Shown one piece after another: positions 24,988-33,972 of a DNA stretch of 64,000 nucleotides. Within the stretch, counting starts at the first letter, position 1. Each line of letters starts with the position of its first letter. The stretch is taken from assembly GCF_009831455.1 (NCBI RefSeq), contig NZ_WOWO01000002.1:434001-498000 (forward strand). The letters are read 5' to 3'. The position numbers were made by a program, and so were the translations under genes. The DNA comes from Salinirussus salinus. Lineage in GTDB: Archaea > Halobacteriota > Halobacteria > Halobacteriales > Haloarculaceae. A model generated the notes under the pieces. The model made no database searches and was not told where the DNA came from. It was given only the letters and a program-made list of their open reading frames with translations.

Positions 24988-25999
24988 GTGGGGCGGCGAG
25001 CGCGTGCTCGTGACTGGGGGGGCGTCGTTCATCGGGTCACACCTGGTCGAGGACCTGGTCTCGGCGGGAGCGCGGGTCCGCGTCGCGGACGACCTCTCGA
25101 GCGGCGAGCGGGAGAACCTCGCCACCGTCGAGGACGATATCGAACTCCGGGTGGGGAACCTCAAGCGGATGGGGTTTGCCGAAGACGCCACCGCTGGCGT
25201 CGACACCGTGTTCCACCTCGCGGCCGACCACGGCGGCCGGGGATACATCGCGAACTACCCGGCGAACTGTGCCACGAACATGGCGCTGGACAACGTCGTC
25301 TACGAGGCCGCCGTGGCCAACGACGTCGACCGGATCTGCTTCGCCTCCAGCGCCTGTACCTACCCCACTGACATCCAGCAGGAGCGCCAGCGGTTGCGCG
25401 AGGAGATGGTCAGTTTCGACGAGCGCGGGGGCGCGTACGCCGACGAGGTGTACGGGTGGGCGAAGCTCATGGGCGAACGCTCCCTGCAGGCCTACGAGGA
25501 GCAGTACGACATCGACGCCTCGATCGTCCGGATATTCACGGCCTACGGCCCCCGGGAGAACGAGACCCACGCCATCATCGCTCTGATCGCCAAGGCCTAC
25601 GCCGGTCAGGACCCCTACCGGGTCTGGGGGGACGGCGAACAGACCCGCAACTTCACTTACGTCGAGGACATCACGAGAGCGCTGCGCCTCGCCGCCGAGA
25701 ACGTCACCGACGCTACTCCCGTCAACGCCGGGATCAGCGACTACATCAGTATCAACCAGGTCGCGGGGGCGGTCTTCGACCGGCTCGGCTGGGAACCCGA
25801 CGAGGTGGAGTACCTGACGGACAAGCCGGTCGGGGTCCGACACCGGGCGGCCGACACGACCCGCGCCGAAGAGCTGCTCGGCTGGGAACCACGGCACACG
25901 CTCCAGGACGGGATCGACCGGACTGTCGACTGGTATCTGGAGCACCGCGACGAGGACCACGTCAGGGACAACCTCGAGACGCTGTTGCACGAGCGGTGA
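24980..25999 (+). CDS. Second NAD-dependent sugar-nucleotide epimerase/dehydratase
   Basis: 339 residues; ATG 24980 lies inside the end of the previous gene (ATGACTGA overlap). VTGGASFIGSHL, LAADHGGRGYI, FASSACTYP and VYGWAKLMGE are the SDR landmarks. HGGRGYI with the SSACTYP block recalls GDP-mannose 3,5-epimerase-like enzymes, but this is a weak inference. It is clearly a paralogue of its neighbour (same landmarks and spacing), so the two may do successive steps on one sugar nucleotide or form a heteromer. Confidence 0.87.
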   Translation: MTEWGGERVLVTGGASFIGSHLVEDLVSAGARVRVADDLSSGERENLATVEDDIELRVGNLKRMGFAEDATAGVDTVFHLAADHGGRGYIANYPANCATNMALDNVVYEAAVANDVDRICFASSACTYPTDIQQERQRLREEMVSFDERGGAYADEVYGWAKLMGERSLQAYEEQYDIDASIVRIFTAYGPRENETHAIIALIAKAYAGQDPYRVWGDGEQTRNFTYVEDITRALRLAAENVTDATPVNAGISDYISINQVAGAVFDRLGWEPDEVEYLTDKPVGVRHRAADTTRAEELLGWEPRHTLQDGIDRTVDWYLEHRDEDHVRDNLETLLHER

Positions 26000-26008
26000 G
26001 CCAGACCC

Positions 26009-27286
26009 ATGAGCGACGCCCCAAAGGAGTACGTGCTCGTAACGGAGTACTTCCACCCCGACACCGCCTCGACGGGACAGCTGATGACCGACCTCGCGGT
26101 CGGCCTCGTCGAGCGCGGGCTCGACCTGTCGGTGTACACCGGGCAACCGAACTACCACGCGAGCGATACGGGTCGCCAGCCACACCAGGAGACTCACGAA
26201 GGTGTTCCGGTCACGCGGATCCGTGCCCCGCAGGTCAGCCAGTCCTCGCTCCCGAGACGGCTGTTCAACTGGGGCGTGTTCACCGTCTGGATGGTGCTCG
26301 TGCTCGCCCGCGACCGGACGGCGGACCGCGAGCTCGTCTTCGTCTCGAACCCGCCGGTTCTCCCGCCGGCCATGTGGCTGCTGTGCAAGCTCAAGGGCTG
26401 GGAGTACACCTACATCGTCTACGACCTGTACCCGGACGTCGTGGCCGCCTCGGGGCACATCCGTGAGGGGGGCGTCGTCTACCGGGCCTGGGCAGCCGTC
26501 AACGAACACGTCTTCGCGGACGCCAGCAACGTCGTCGCCCTGGGGCCGGTGATGCGCGACCACATCGTCGAGGCTGCGGGCGAGGACTTCGACCCGGAGA
26601 CCGTCGAGGTCATCCACAACTGGGCGGACGGGGAGTCGATCCGGCCGATGGAGAAATCGGAGAACTGGTTCAGCGAGGAACACGACCTCGTCGAGCCGTT
26701 CACGCTGGTTTACTCCGGCAACATCGGCGCGAACCACGACCTGGAGACGGTCGTCGAGGCCGCCCGCTCCTTCCAGGACGACCCGGTCCGGGTGCTGGTC
26801 ATCGGCGAGGGTGACAGGAAAGACGAGGTCGTCGCGCTGGCCGAGCGGTATGGCCTCCGGGGAGACACCGTGCGCTTCCTCCCGTACCAGGACCTCGGGG
26901 TCCTCCCGTACACACTGACCAGCGGGGACGTCTCGGTCGTCTCCGTCGACGCCGGGATGAAGGGGCTGTGTGTCTCGTGTAAGCTCTACACCTCACTGGC
27001 CGCCGGCCAGCCGGTCCTGGCCATCTCACACCCCGACGACGACGAGGCGCGGCTGGTGGAACGCCACGACGCGGGACAGGTCGTGAGACAGCACGACGTC
27101 GAGGGGGTCGTCGAGGCGGTCCAGCGGTGGCGGGGAGACCCCGACCTCGTCGAGCGGCAGGGGCGAAACGCCCGCGAGGCGTTCGAGTCGAACTACACGA
27201 AAGAACAGTCGGTCGACGAGTACTACCGGCTGCTCTCGGACGCACCCCGGGTCCGGGTGGAGCCGCCACAGGGAGGAAGCCGGTAG
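26009..27286 (+). CDS. Glycosyltransferase family 4 (WbuB-like)
   Basis: 425 residues. The N-terminal Rossmann lobe holds YFHPDTASTGQLMTDLA and VYTGQPNYHA; the C-terminal lobe holds LVYSGNIGANHDLETVVEAA, LPYQDLGVLPYTL and KLYTSLAAGQPVLAI. This is the pattern of GT4 enzymes such as WbuB that transfer a sugar (often an N-acetylated hexosamine) to a growing lipid-linked oligosaccharide on the cytosolic membrane face. One hydrophobic stretch (FTVWMVLVLA, VLPPAMWLLCKL) may dip into the membrane. Nine bases after the previous stop; the following start codon is directly adjacent. Confidence 0.88.
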   Translation: MSDAPKEYVLVTEYFHPDTASTGQLMTDLAVGLVERGLDLSVYTGQPNYHASDTGRQPHQETHEGVPVTRIRAPQVSQSSLPRRLFNWGVFTVWMVLVLARDRTADRELVFVSNPPVLPPAMWLLCKLKGWEYTYIVYDLYPDVVAASGHIREGGVVYRAWAAVNEHVFADASNVVALGPVMRDHIVEAAGEDFDPETVEVIHNWADGESIRPMEKSENWFSEEHDLVEPFTLVYSGNIGANHDLETVVEAARSFQDDPVRVLVIGEGDRKDEVVALAERYGLRGDTVRFLPYQDLGVLPYTLTSGDVSVVSVDAGMKGLCVSCKLYTSLAAGQPVLAISHPDDDEARLVERHDAGQVVRQHDVEGVVEAVQRWRGDPDLVERQGRNAREAFESNYTKEQSVDEYYRLLSDAPRVRVEPPQGGSR

Positions 27287-28900
27287 ATGGAGGTGATCCT
27301 CGTCGGGCTGGACGGATTAGAGCCGACCCTGGTCGAGGAGTGGGAGCAGGACCTCCCCACGCTCCGGTCGCTGCGCGAGCGCGGCTCTTCTGGGGGGGTC
27401 CGGTCCTCCGACCCGCCGCTGTCGGCGCCTGCGTGGCCGTGGATCTTCACCGGGAAACAGGGTGGCAAGCACGGCTGCTTCGGGTTCACGAAGCGCGAGT
27501 CGGGCGGGTACGGCCGGACGCCCGTCAACTACGGCGACATCCACGCCGAGTCGCTGTGGGAGGCGCTCGACGCCGCCGGAGTGTCCTGTGGGGTCGCCAA
27601 CGTCCCGCTGAGCTACCCGCCGAGCGACCTCGACCACGGGTACGTCGTCGCGGGCTGGCCGGTCCCGAACCGGGTCACGGTGAGCGAGCCGCCGGGAGTC
27701 GTCGAGACCGTGGAACGACACCTCGACGAGCGGTACCGGGTCCACCCGTTCAGCATGGGGCCGGAGCTCCAGCGGGCGAGCGACGAGGAGGTGCTCGCGG
27801 ACCTCACCGACGGGCTCTGGCACCACCAGCGGGCCTTCGAGACACTCGTCCGCGAGACGGACGTGGACGTGTTCTTCTGTGTGTTCATGGCTTCCGACGT
27901 CGGCGGCCACTACCTCGGACGCAACCGCGAGCTGCTCCACGACCTCTACGTGGAGGTCGACAGTGCACTCGGGGAGCTGCTCGAGGCGTGTCCGTCGGGC
28001 GTTGACGTGGTCGTGATGAGCGACCACGGCCACGCGGCACTCAGCGACTGGAACTTCTACATCAACGAGTGGCTCCGGCAGGAGGGGTACCTCGCCGTCG
28101 ACGACGCGACGGGGACGGATTTCCGGTCGCTGTTGCGCCGGGCCGGGCTGACCCGGGACCGGCTGGTCGGTGTGAAATCCGCGCTCGGACTGGATGACGT
28201 CCGGAGCCGTCTCCCGCAGCCGGTGTTCGATGCGCTCCGGCGCGTGGTCCCGCCGGCCGACCCCGGTAGCGAGGGGTTCGATCCCGACCGCGTCGAGTGG
28301 GAGCGGACGGAAGCGTACAGCCCCGACCAGAACGTGGTGTACCTCAACGCGGAGGAGACACACCCACAGGGGACAGTCGCGGCCGCGGACGCGGAGCGGA
28401 CGGCCGACGAGATCGAGGCAAAGCTCCGGGAGCTTGACCACCCGGAACCCGGACGCGACGACCGACTGGTCACCAGCGTCGGCCGCAAGGAAGCGGTCTT
28501 CCGGGGCCCCTTTACCCCGGACGCGCCCGCCCTCGTCCCGATAGCCGACGACATGCGGGTGACGGTCCAGACGGGGTTCAACGACGGCGAGGTCTTCGCC
28601 CGCGACGAGTGGAGCGAGCACCGCCAGGTCGGAACGCTCGTCACCGCGGGACCGTCGTTCGGCCAGACGGCGGACGTCGACGAACGGAGCATCCTCGACG
28701 TCTACCCGCTCGTGCTGGAGCTGGTCGACACGGCCGTTCCCGAGAACGCCGACGGCGAGGTCCCGGGAGACCGGCTCAGTTACGACCCGGACCCGGCGAC
28801 CCGCGAGAGCAACGACGGCCACTCCGAGGCCCGCGAGTACACGGACGACGAGCGCGAGGAGGTCAGAGACCAGCTGAACAGCCTCGGGTACCTCGAGTGA
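27287..28900 (+). CDS. AP-superfamily phosphohydrolase/phosphodiesterase (COG3379-like)
   Basis: 537 residues. First metal site ILVGLDGLEP at the very N-terminus; PPLSAPAWPWIFTG gives the nucleophile position (Ser46, where nucleotide pyrophosphatase-like enzymes have Thr); the second metal block is VVVMSDHGHAALSDW followed by FYINEWLRQEGYL. This order fits the predicted AP-superfamily phosphohydrolase/phosphomutase group. No signal peptide, so cytosolic. The protein ends LNSLGYLE, the tail seen in the cluster's other AP-superfamily proteins. It probably cleaves or transfers a phosphate-linked group on a sugar or lipid-linked intermediate. Confidence 0.82.
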   Translation: MEVILVGLDGLEPTLVEEWEQDLPTLRSLRERGSSGGVRSSDPPLSAPAWPWIFTGKQGGKHGCFGFTKRESGGYGRTPVNYGDIHAESLWEALDAAGVSCGVANVPLSYPPSDLDHGYVVAGWPVPNRVTVSEPPGVVETVERHLDERYRVHPFSMGPELQRASDEEVLADLTDGLWHHQRAFETLVRETDVDVFFCVFMASDVGGHYLGRNRELLHDLYVEVDSALGELLEACPSGVDVVVMSDHGHAALSDWNFYINEWLRQEGYLAVDDATGTDFRSLLRRAGLTRDRLVGVKSALGLDDVRSRLPQPVFDALRRVVPPADPGSEGFDPDRVEWERTEAYSPDQNVVYLNAEETHPQGTVAAADAERTADEIEAKLRELDHPEPGRDDRLVTSVGRKEAVFRGPFTPDAPALVPIADDMRVTVQTGFNDGEVFARDEWSEHRQVGTLVTAGPSFGQTADVDERSILDVYPLVLELVDTAVPENADGEVPGDRLSYDPDPATRESNDGHSEAREYTDDEREEVRDQLNSLGYLE

Positions 28901-28902
28901 CC

Positions 28903-30204
28903 ATGAACGGGGATTCCACACAGCGTCGACGGACGGGTACCGGGCCGGACACCACGGGCGACTCCGCCACGCGGCCCGACGTGGTGCTGGTCACCATCGA
29001 CGCGTGGCGGGCGGACGCCGTCGAACGGATGCCCGCCCTCCGACGGCTCGCTGCGGAGAACGGGTACGACAGGTCCCGGGCGGTCAGCGGCTCGGCGGCC
29101 ACTCACGGGGCCTTCCCCCCGATCCTGGCGAGCGACCACATCGTGCGGACCTACGACACGGAGGGGGGGCTCAGACCCGGCACCAGCCCGTTGCCCGAGG
29201 TCCTCGCCGACCACGGGTACCGGACGGGCGCGGTCGTCGGCTCGAACCCCTTCCTCGCGCGGTGGAGCCGGTGTTTCGACTACTTCTGGAACGACGGCAT
29301 GCGGGACGACGTCGAGTTCGGCGGGCCGAACTACTCGACGGTCGACAGAGTACAGCGGTTCCTCCGGTTGCAAAAGCGCGTGACGGCCACCGAGGTCGCC
29401 GAACGGGCGAGCGAGTGGTACCGGGAGCAGGACCCACCGCGGTTCCTCTGGATGCACCTGATGGACGCTCATGGGCCGTATTTCCCCGGGTTGCGCGGCG
29501 CACGGCGGACCGGAGTCTACAGGACCTACCGGACGCTGTTCGACTACCACGTTCGCGACCGACAGTCACCGGAGACGCTGGCCCGCCTCCGGGAGCTGTA
29601 CCACAGGTGTCTCGAACGCCTCGACGACCGGCTTGCAGCCGTTCTCGATTTCGTCGACTCGGACGCTGTGGTGGTCCTGACCGGCGACCACGGCGAGGAG
29701 TTCGACCACGGCTTCCACGGCCACGCACAGCTGTACGACGAGTGTGTCACGACGCCGCTCCTGACCGCGAACCTGTCGCACCCGACGGCGGAGTGTGACG
29801 TCCGCCACCTCGACGTCGGGCCGACGATTCTGGACGAGGTCGGACTCCCGTCCCCCGCGACCTGGGCCGGTACGCCGGTCGACGGGACGACCCGGCACGC
29901 GCTGCTGTTCAACCACTCCCCCGACCACGAGCGGACCTACGTCGGCGTCAGGACCGGCCGGTACAAGTTCATCAAGAGCTTCGACCACGAGCGGTGGACC
30001 GTCGAGGGACGGACCCTCTACGACCTAGCGGCCGACCCCGAGGAGCGGACGCCCGTCGAAAACCCCGACGTGGCCCGGGAGCTCGAGCGGACGGTCGATT
30101 CGTTCCTGGCGCGGGAGGACGTCGAACTGGAGACGATCAGACAGACGACGACCGGCATCGACGCCGATGTCGAACGGCGCCTCGAGGAGTTGGGATACGT
30201 ATGA
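28903..30204 (+). CDS. Sulfatase-like AP-superfamily enzyme with Thr nucleophile
   Basis: 433 residues from ATG 28903, two bases after the previous stop. Metal site VVLVTIDAWRADA; nucleophile region SGSAATHGAFPPILAS with Thr67 where sulfatases have Cys or Ser and no Arg two residues later; metal block VVVLTGDHGEEFDHGFHGHAQLYDE. Automatic annotation would call it a sulfatase, but formylglycine cannot form from Thr. Thr is used by phosphoethanolamine and phosphoglycerol transferases of the same superfamily, although those are membrane proteins and this one has no membrane segment. It ends LEELGYV. Its stop overlaps the next start (ATGA). Confidence 0.82.
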   Translation: MNGDSTQRRRTGTGPDTTGDSATRPDVVLVTIDAWRADAVERMPALRRLAAENGYDRSRAVSGSAATHGAFPPILASDHIVRTYDTEGGLRPGTSPLPEVLADHGYRTGAVVGSNPFLARWSRCFDYFWNDGMRDDVEFGGPNYSTVDRVQRFLRLQKRVTATEVAERASEWYREQDPPRFLWMHLMDAHGPYFPGLRGARRTGVYRTYRTLFDYHVRDRQSPETLARLRELYHRCLERLDDRLAAVLDFVDSDAVVVLTGDHGEEFDHGFHGHAQLYDECVTTPLLTANLSHPTAECDVRHLDVGPTILDEVGLPSPATWAGTPVDGTTRHALLFNHSPDHERTYVGVRTGRYKFIKSFDHERWTVEGRTLYDLAADPEERTPVENPDVARELERTVDSFLAREDVELETIRQTTTGIDADVERRLEELGYV

Positions 30205-32444
30205 CGGGAGCGGCCGCGTGGCTTCTCGCGACGGCTGGCGGCTCCGGCGTCCCGGGTCCGAACGCCGCGGCGGCAGCCCTGTTGGCCGTCCCCGGTTTCG
30301 TCGGGGAGGTCCCGCTCGTGCCCGGAGCCTCGCTGCTCGGTGGCTCACTCGTGGGGTATCTCGTCTACCGAGTGGTGTCGGGCTCGGGCGACGGGGCCGG
30401 TGGAGACTCGGCCCCGCTGACGGGGGTGCGCTCGAGTTCGACCAGGCAGGCAGCCGGACGGGCGGGCGCGACCGGGTCCGGGTCCCGGGCCGGCCGGCTG
30501 CTACTGCTCGGCGTGCTCGTCGCGTTGCACGCCGCGGTCCTCGTCGGCCTGGTGCTGGCCGTCGACAGCGGCCGCTCGCGGTTCTTCGGGATGACGGTCA
30601 TCGGTCTCGCCTCGGCGCTCCTGCTCGATTTCCTGCTGTTTGCCCCCTACGACCGGGTCGCGACGGCGGTCTTCGAGCGGACCCGGCCGGTCTGGGTTGT
30701 CTACCAGGACCCGCGGTTCGCCACCGGGACGCTCGCGCTCGCGGCGAGCGCGCTTCTCGTCGTCGGCCGCGGGGTCGTCTTCTTTCTGATGGTCGCCCTG
30801 CTGTTCGGTTCGCTGGTGCTCCGTGCCGTGCTGGCAGACGACGAGTCCGTCGCCACCCCGGGCACACTCGCGCTGCTCGGGGGTGGGGCAGGGCTGTTGC
30901 TCGCCGCACAGGCGCTGACCGTCCCCTACTACGTCCGGACCCTCGATACCGTCTACCACGCGACGCTGGCCGAACGGATCACCTCCGCGGGGAGCCTCGC
31001 GGCGGTCGCGGGGACGAGGTACGCCGACCTCCCGCTGTTTCACACGCTGTCGAGCGTGCTGGCCCAGATGACCGGGATGGACGCCAGGACGCTGATGGGC
31101 GTGTTGTTCGTCGTGCTGTTCCCGGTCGTCGTGGTCGCCGGGTTCGCGCTCGTCCGGAACCTCACCGGGTCCCGCAGGCTCGGTGTCCTGGCGGGGGCGC
31201 TGGCGGCGTTCAGCCCGGAGTTCGTCGCGTGGGGGACCCAGGCACACGTCCAGTCACTGAGCTTCGTGTTCCTCGCGGTGTTCGGCCTCCTGTTCACCAA
31301 GTGGCGGACGGACCACCGGTTCACCGCGGCCGCGGCCGTCGTGACCCTCGCCTGGATACTGACCCACCACCTCAGCGTCTTCATGGCTGTCGTCCTCCTC
31401 GGCGTCTGGGCGGTCTGGCTGCTCTGGGCGGCAGTCGGCCGTTCGGATATCGGCCCGGTCCGGCGACCGCTTTACCAGTACGTCGTCCTGACTATCTCCG
31501 TCGCCGTCTACTGGGTGGTCTCGGGCGTCGTCTGGGTGCCGATCAACTGGGTCACCGAGTTCAGCCCCGCGGCCAGCTCGGGCGCGCCGACGACGCAGTT
31601 CCTGATCGAGTTCTACTCCGGGCCGCTCGAGCTGTTCGGCGCAGCCGCGCCCTTCCTGTTCACCCAGCTCCACTACGTTCCGTTCCTCGCTCTCGCCGGC
31701 TACGGGCTCTGGACCGTCCTCCGGTCGGGTGGGGAGGTGCCGAGCCGCGTCTACCCCATGGTACTCCTGGGGTTTTTCGCGGCCATCCTGGTCTTCGTTC
31801 CGAACCCGGCCTGGCTCGTCGCCCGGGGGATCGGCGCGCTGAACCGGTGGGGCATCATGGCGCTTCTGTTCGTCGTCCCCGTCGCCGCACTGGGGCTCGA
31901 GCGCCTCACCGCCGATTCGAGCCGCGGCGGCGCCGTCCCCATCGTCGCGCTGTTGGTCGTGACGATGGCCGTCCTCTCGGTCGGTGCGGGGTTCACCGAC
32001 CCGTCGATAGCAGACGAGGCGGGATACGACAAGGGCGCCCGGAAGCACCTCTCGACGGGGGACATCGACGCGGCCGCGCACGTCCTCCAGTACTCCGACG
32101 ACGGTCCCGTCGGAAGCTCGCACGTGATGAGCGGCTACATGGCACACGCTGTCTGGGCCGACCTGGCCCCGGAGCGCCCGTCGCGGTTCACCACCCTGTC
32201 CGTCAGGGAAGGACAGCTCCTCACGGAGCCGGGGCTGACGCTCATCGAGGAACAGTCCCTCCGCACGGACGGCGTGAAGATGACGCTCCAGCCCCCCGAG
32301 TCCGAGGTGTACGACGGGAGCGTGAGCGTTCTCGCGCCGGTGTCGCTGGACGCCGAGGCGCTGGCACTCGACCGGCGGAGCGTCGTCTACGACAACAGCG
32401 ACACGGTAGTCACCTTCCAGACCGACGACGCAGACGGGGGCTGA
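30201..32444 (+). CDS. Large multispanning membrane protein, GT-C-like or polymerase candidate
   Basis: 747 residues from ATG 30201 (ATGA overlap with the previous stop). About 14-16 hydrophobic segments fill residues 1-610, e.g. LLLLGVLVALHAAVLVGLVLA, LLFVVLFPVVVVAGFALV and ISVAVYWVVSGVVWVPI. The last ~120 residues form a soluble, probably extracellular domain with HVMSGYMAHAVW. The loop after the first C-terminal-half helices holds TVYHATLAERITSAG and YADLPLFHTLSS. This layout suits a GT-C glycosyltransferase or glycan polymerase, as expected at the end of such an operon. No WWDYG oligosaccharyltransferase motif was seen, so it is not AglB. Confidence 0.75.
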   Translation: MTGAAAWLLATAGGSGVPGPNAAAAALLAVPGFVGEVPLVPGASLLGGSLVGYLVYRVVSGSGDGAGGDSAPLTGVRSSSTRQAAGRAGATGSGSRAGRLLLLGVLVALHAAVLVGLVLAVDSGRSRFFGMTVIGLASALLLDFLLFAPYDRVATAVFERTRPVWVVYQDPRFATGTLALAASALLVVGRGVVFFLMVALLFGSLVLRAVLADDESVATPGTLALLGGGAGLLLAAQALTVPYYVRTLDTVYHATLAERITSAGSLAAVAGTRYADLPLFHTLSSVLAQMTGMDARTLMGVLFVVLFPVVVVAGFALVRNLTGSRRLGVLAGALAAFSPEFVAWGTQAHVQSLSFVFLAVFGLLFTKWRTDHRFTAAAAVVTLAWILTHHLSVFMAVVLLGVWAVWLLWAAVGRSDIGPVRRPLYQYVVLTISVAVYWVVSGVVWVPINWVTEFSPAASSGAPTTQFLIEFYSGPLELFGAAAPFLFTQLHYVPFLALAGYGLWTVLRSGGEVPSRVYPMVLLGFFAAILVFVPNPAWLVARGIGALNRWGIMALLFVVPVAALGLERLTADSSRGGAVPIVALLVVTMAVLSVGAGFTDPSIADEAGYDKGARKHLSTGDIDAAAHVLQYSDDGPVGSSHVMSGYMAHAVWADLAPERPSRFTTLSVREGQLLTEPGLTLIEEQSLRTDGVKMTLQPPESEVYDGSVSVLAPVSLDAEALALDRRSVVYDNSDTVVTFQTDDADGG

Positions 32445-32480
32445 CCGGGTCGGTGTCGTCGGCCGGTCAGGCACGGCCCT

Positions 32481-32540
32481 GACCGGACGCGATCCAACCG
32501 GGCGCGACGCGACCGGACACGACCCGACCGAATGCGGCCG
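32481..32540 (+). repeat. Four imperfect 15-bp tandem repeats
   Basis: Units start at 32481, 32496, 32511 and 32526: GACCGGACGCGATCC, AACCGGGCGCGACGC, GACCGGACACGACCC, GACCGAATGCGGCCG. They lie in the 202-bp gap between the operon end and the next gene. Confidence 0.65.
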
Positions 32541-32646
32541 GTCTCCACCGGATGCTAGTCGTGCCGCCGGAGAGCGGCGTTGGAGCCGGCCTACCGGGTG
32601 CTATGCCGTCGTTTACTAAGTGTGCTGCGGGGCCTTCGAACAGGTC

Positions 32647-33936
32647 GTGAGGGACATCATTCAGGTGACGGCAGACAGCCTCCGCGCGGACCACTGTGGC
32701 TGGCAGTCCGGGGCCGCCACGACGCCGAACTTGGACCGGCTGGCCCGGGACTCTCTGGTGTTCGAGACGGCGGTCGCACCGGGGCCGCGGACGCTCTCGT
32801 CCGTCCCGGTTTCCCAGACCGGAACCCCGTTCGCGCCCAACAGGCACGGAACCGACAGCTACGAGGACCGGGCCTCGCGCATCCGGAGCCACCTCGAGCG
32901 GTTCCGGACCGTCAGTCAGCGGCTTCGCGAGGAGGGATACACCACGGTCGCGTTCACCGCCAACCCCTGGACGTCGACCAACACCGACTTCGACGCCGGG
33001 TTCGACCGGTTCCACGAGGTGGGGCGGACCGGCGGCCGGCTGATCTCGCTGTTCGACGGCACGCCGGTCGAGAAACCGGCCATCCTGGCCGACCGCTGGC
33101 TGTCCAACGACACCTGGTTCTCGCAGTGGCGGACCTTCTACGACGACATCCGGGCGACACTCGAGGAGGTCGACGGGCCGGTGTACGTCTGGGTCTTCCT
33201 CATGGACACGCACAACCCCTACATCGTCCCGAGGCAGGACCGCCAGGAGTCCTCGGCGTTCGGAATGTGGGCGGCCTCGCTGAGAGCGAACCGGGTCCTC
33301 GGCACGAAGGGCGACCGGACCGCCTACGGGTCGAACATCGACGACACCACCCTCCGGCGGCTCGGGCAGGCCTACCGCGACGGAGTCCGCTCGGTCGACG
33401 CGTTCGTCGACCGGCTGATGGGCGACCTCGCGGAGGACGCCGTTCTCCTCTTTCACTCGGACCACGGCGAGGGGTTCGGGGAACACGGGACGTACGGCCA
33501 CACCCCGGTGCTCTACGAGGAGAACCTCCACGTCCCGCTTCTGGTCCACGGCACCGACACCGACGGGACCGTGGAGGCGCCGGTCTCGACGGCTCGCATC
33601 CCGGAGATACTGCTCTCGTGTGCACGCGAGGAGCCACTCGAGGCCGGGGACCTGACCTCCGGGCACGCCGTCGCGCGAACCGAATCCGACGACGCCATCG
33701 CCCTCCGGGGCGAGCGCTGGAAGTACGTCCGCCGCGAGGACGAGGAACGGCTGTACGACCTGCAGGCTGACTCGGGCGAGACGTCCGACGTCGGCGGCGA
33801 GAACCCCGCGGTCCGCTCGGAGATGCGCGGAGCCTGCGACGAGTATCTCGACGCGCTGCCCGAGCCCTCGGTGTCGGCGACGGTCGAGGAGGACGAGGAC
33901 GTCAAGCGTCACCTCCGTTCGCTCGGGTACCTCTGA
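32647..33936 (+). CDS. Sulfatase-like AP-superfamily enzyme with Thr nucleophile
   Basis: 429 residues. GTG 32647 is chosen because MRDIIQVTADSLRADHCGW is the usual start of this family; GTG 32620 would add nine residues (MCCGAFEQV). Nucleophile region APGPRTLSSVPVSQTG has Thr49 in place of the sulfatase Cys and no downstream Arg. Metal block LLFHSDHGEGFGEHGTYGHTPVLYEE, then substrate-side ALRGERWKYVRRE. No signal peptide. It ends LRSLGYL. It stands after a 202-bp gap, so it may be a separate unit from the 23962-32444 operon. Activity on sulfate or phosphate groups cannot be decided. Confidence 0.82.
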   Translation: MRDIIQVTADSLRADHCGWQSGAATTPNLDRLARDSLVFETAVAPGPRTLSSVPVSQTGTPFAPNRHGTDSYEDRASRIRSHLERFRTVSQRLREEGYTTVAFTANPWTSTNTDFDAGFDRFHEVGRTGGRLISLFDGTPVEKPAILADRWLSNDTWFSQWRTFYDDIRATLEEVDGPVYVWVFLMDTHNPYIVPRQDRQESSAFGMWAASLRANRVLGTKGDRTAYGSNIDDTTLRRLGQAYRDGVRSVDAFVDRLMGDLAEDAVLLFHSDHGEGFGEHGTYGHTPVLYEENLHVPLLVHGTDTDGTVEAPVSTARIPEILLSCAREEPLEAGDLTSGHAVARTESDDAIALRGERWKYVRREDEERLYDLQADSGETSDVGGENPAVRSEMRGACDEYLDALPEPSVSATVEEDEDVKRHLRSLGYL

Positions 33937-33972
33937 GGGTGCCGGTCCCCGGCGTGTCGTGTCCCGAACCGC

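Noticed and set aside
30201-32444. Oligosaccharyltransferase AglB
   Set aside because: No WWDYG or related motif and a much shorter C-terminal domain than AglB.
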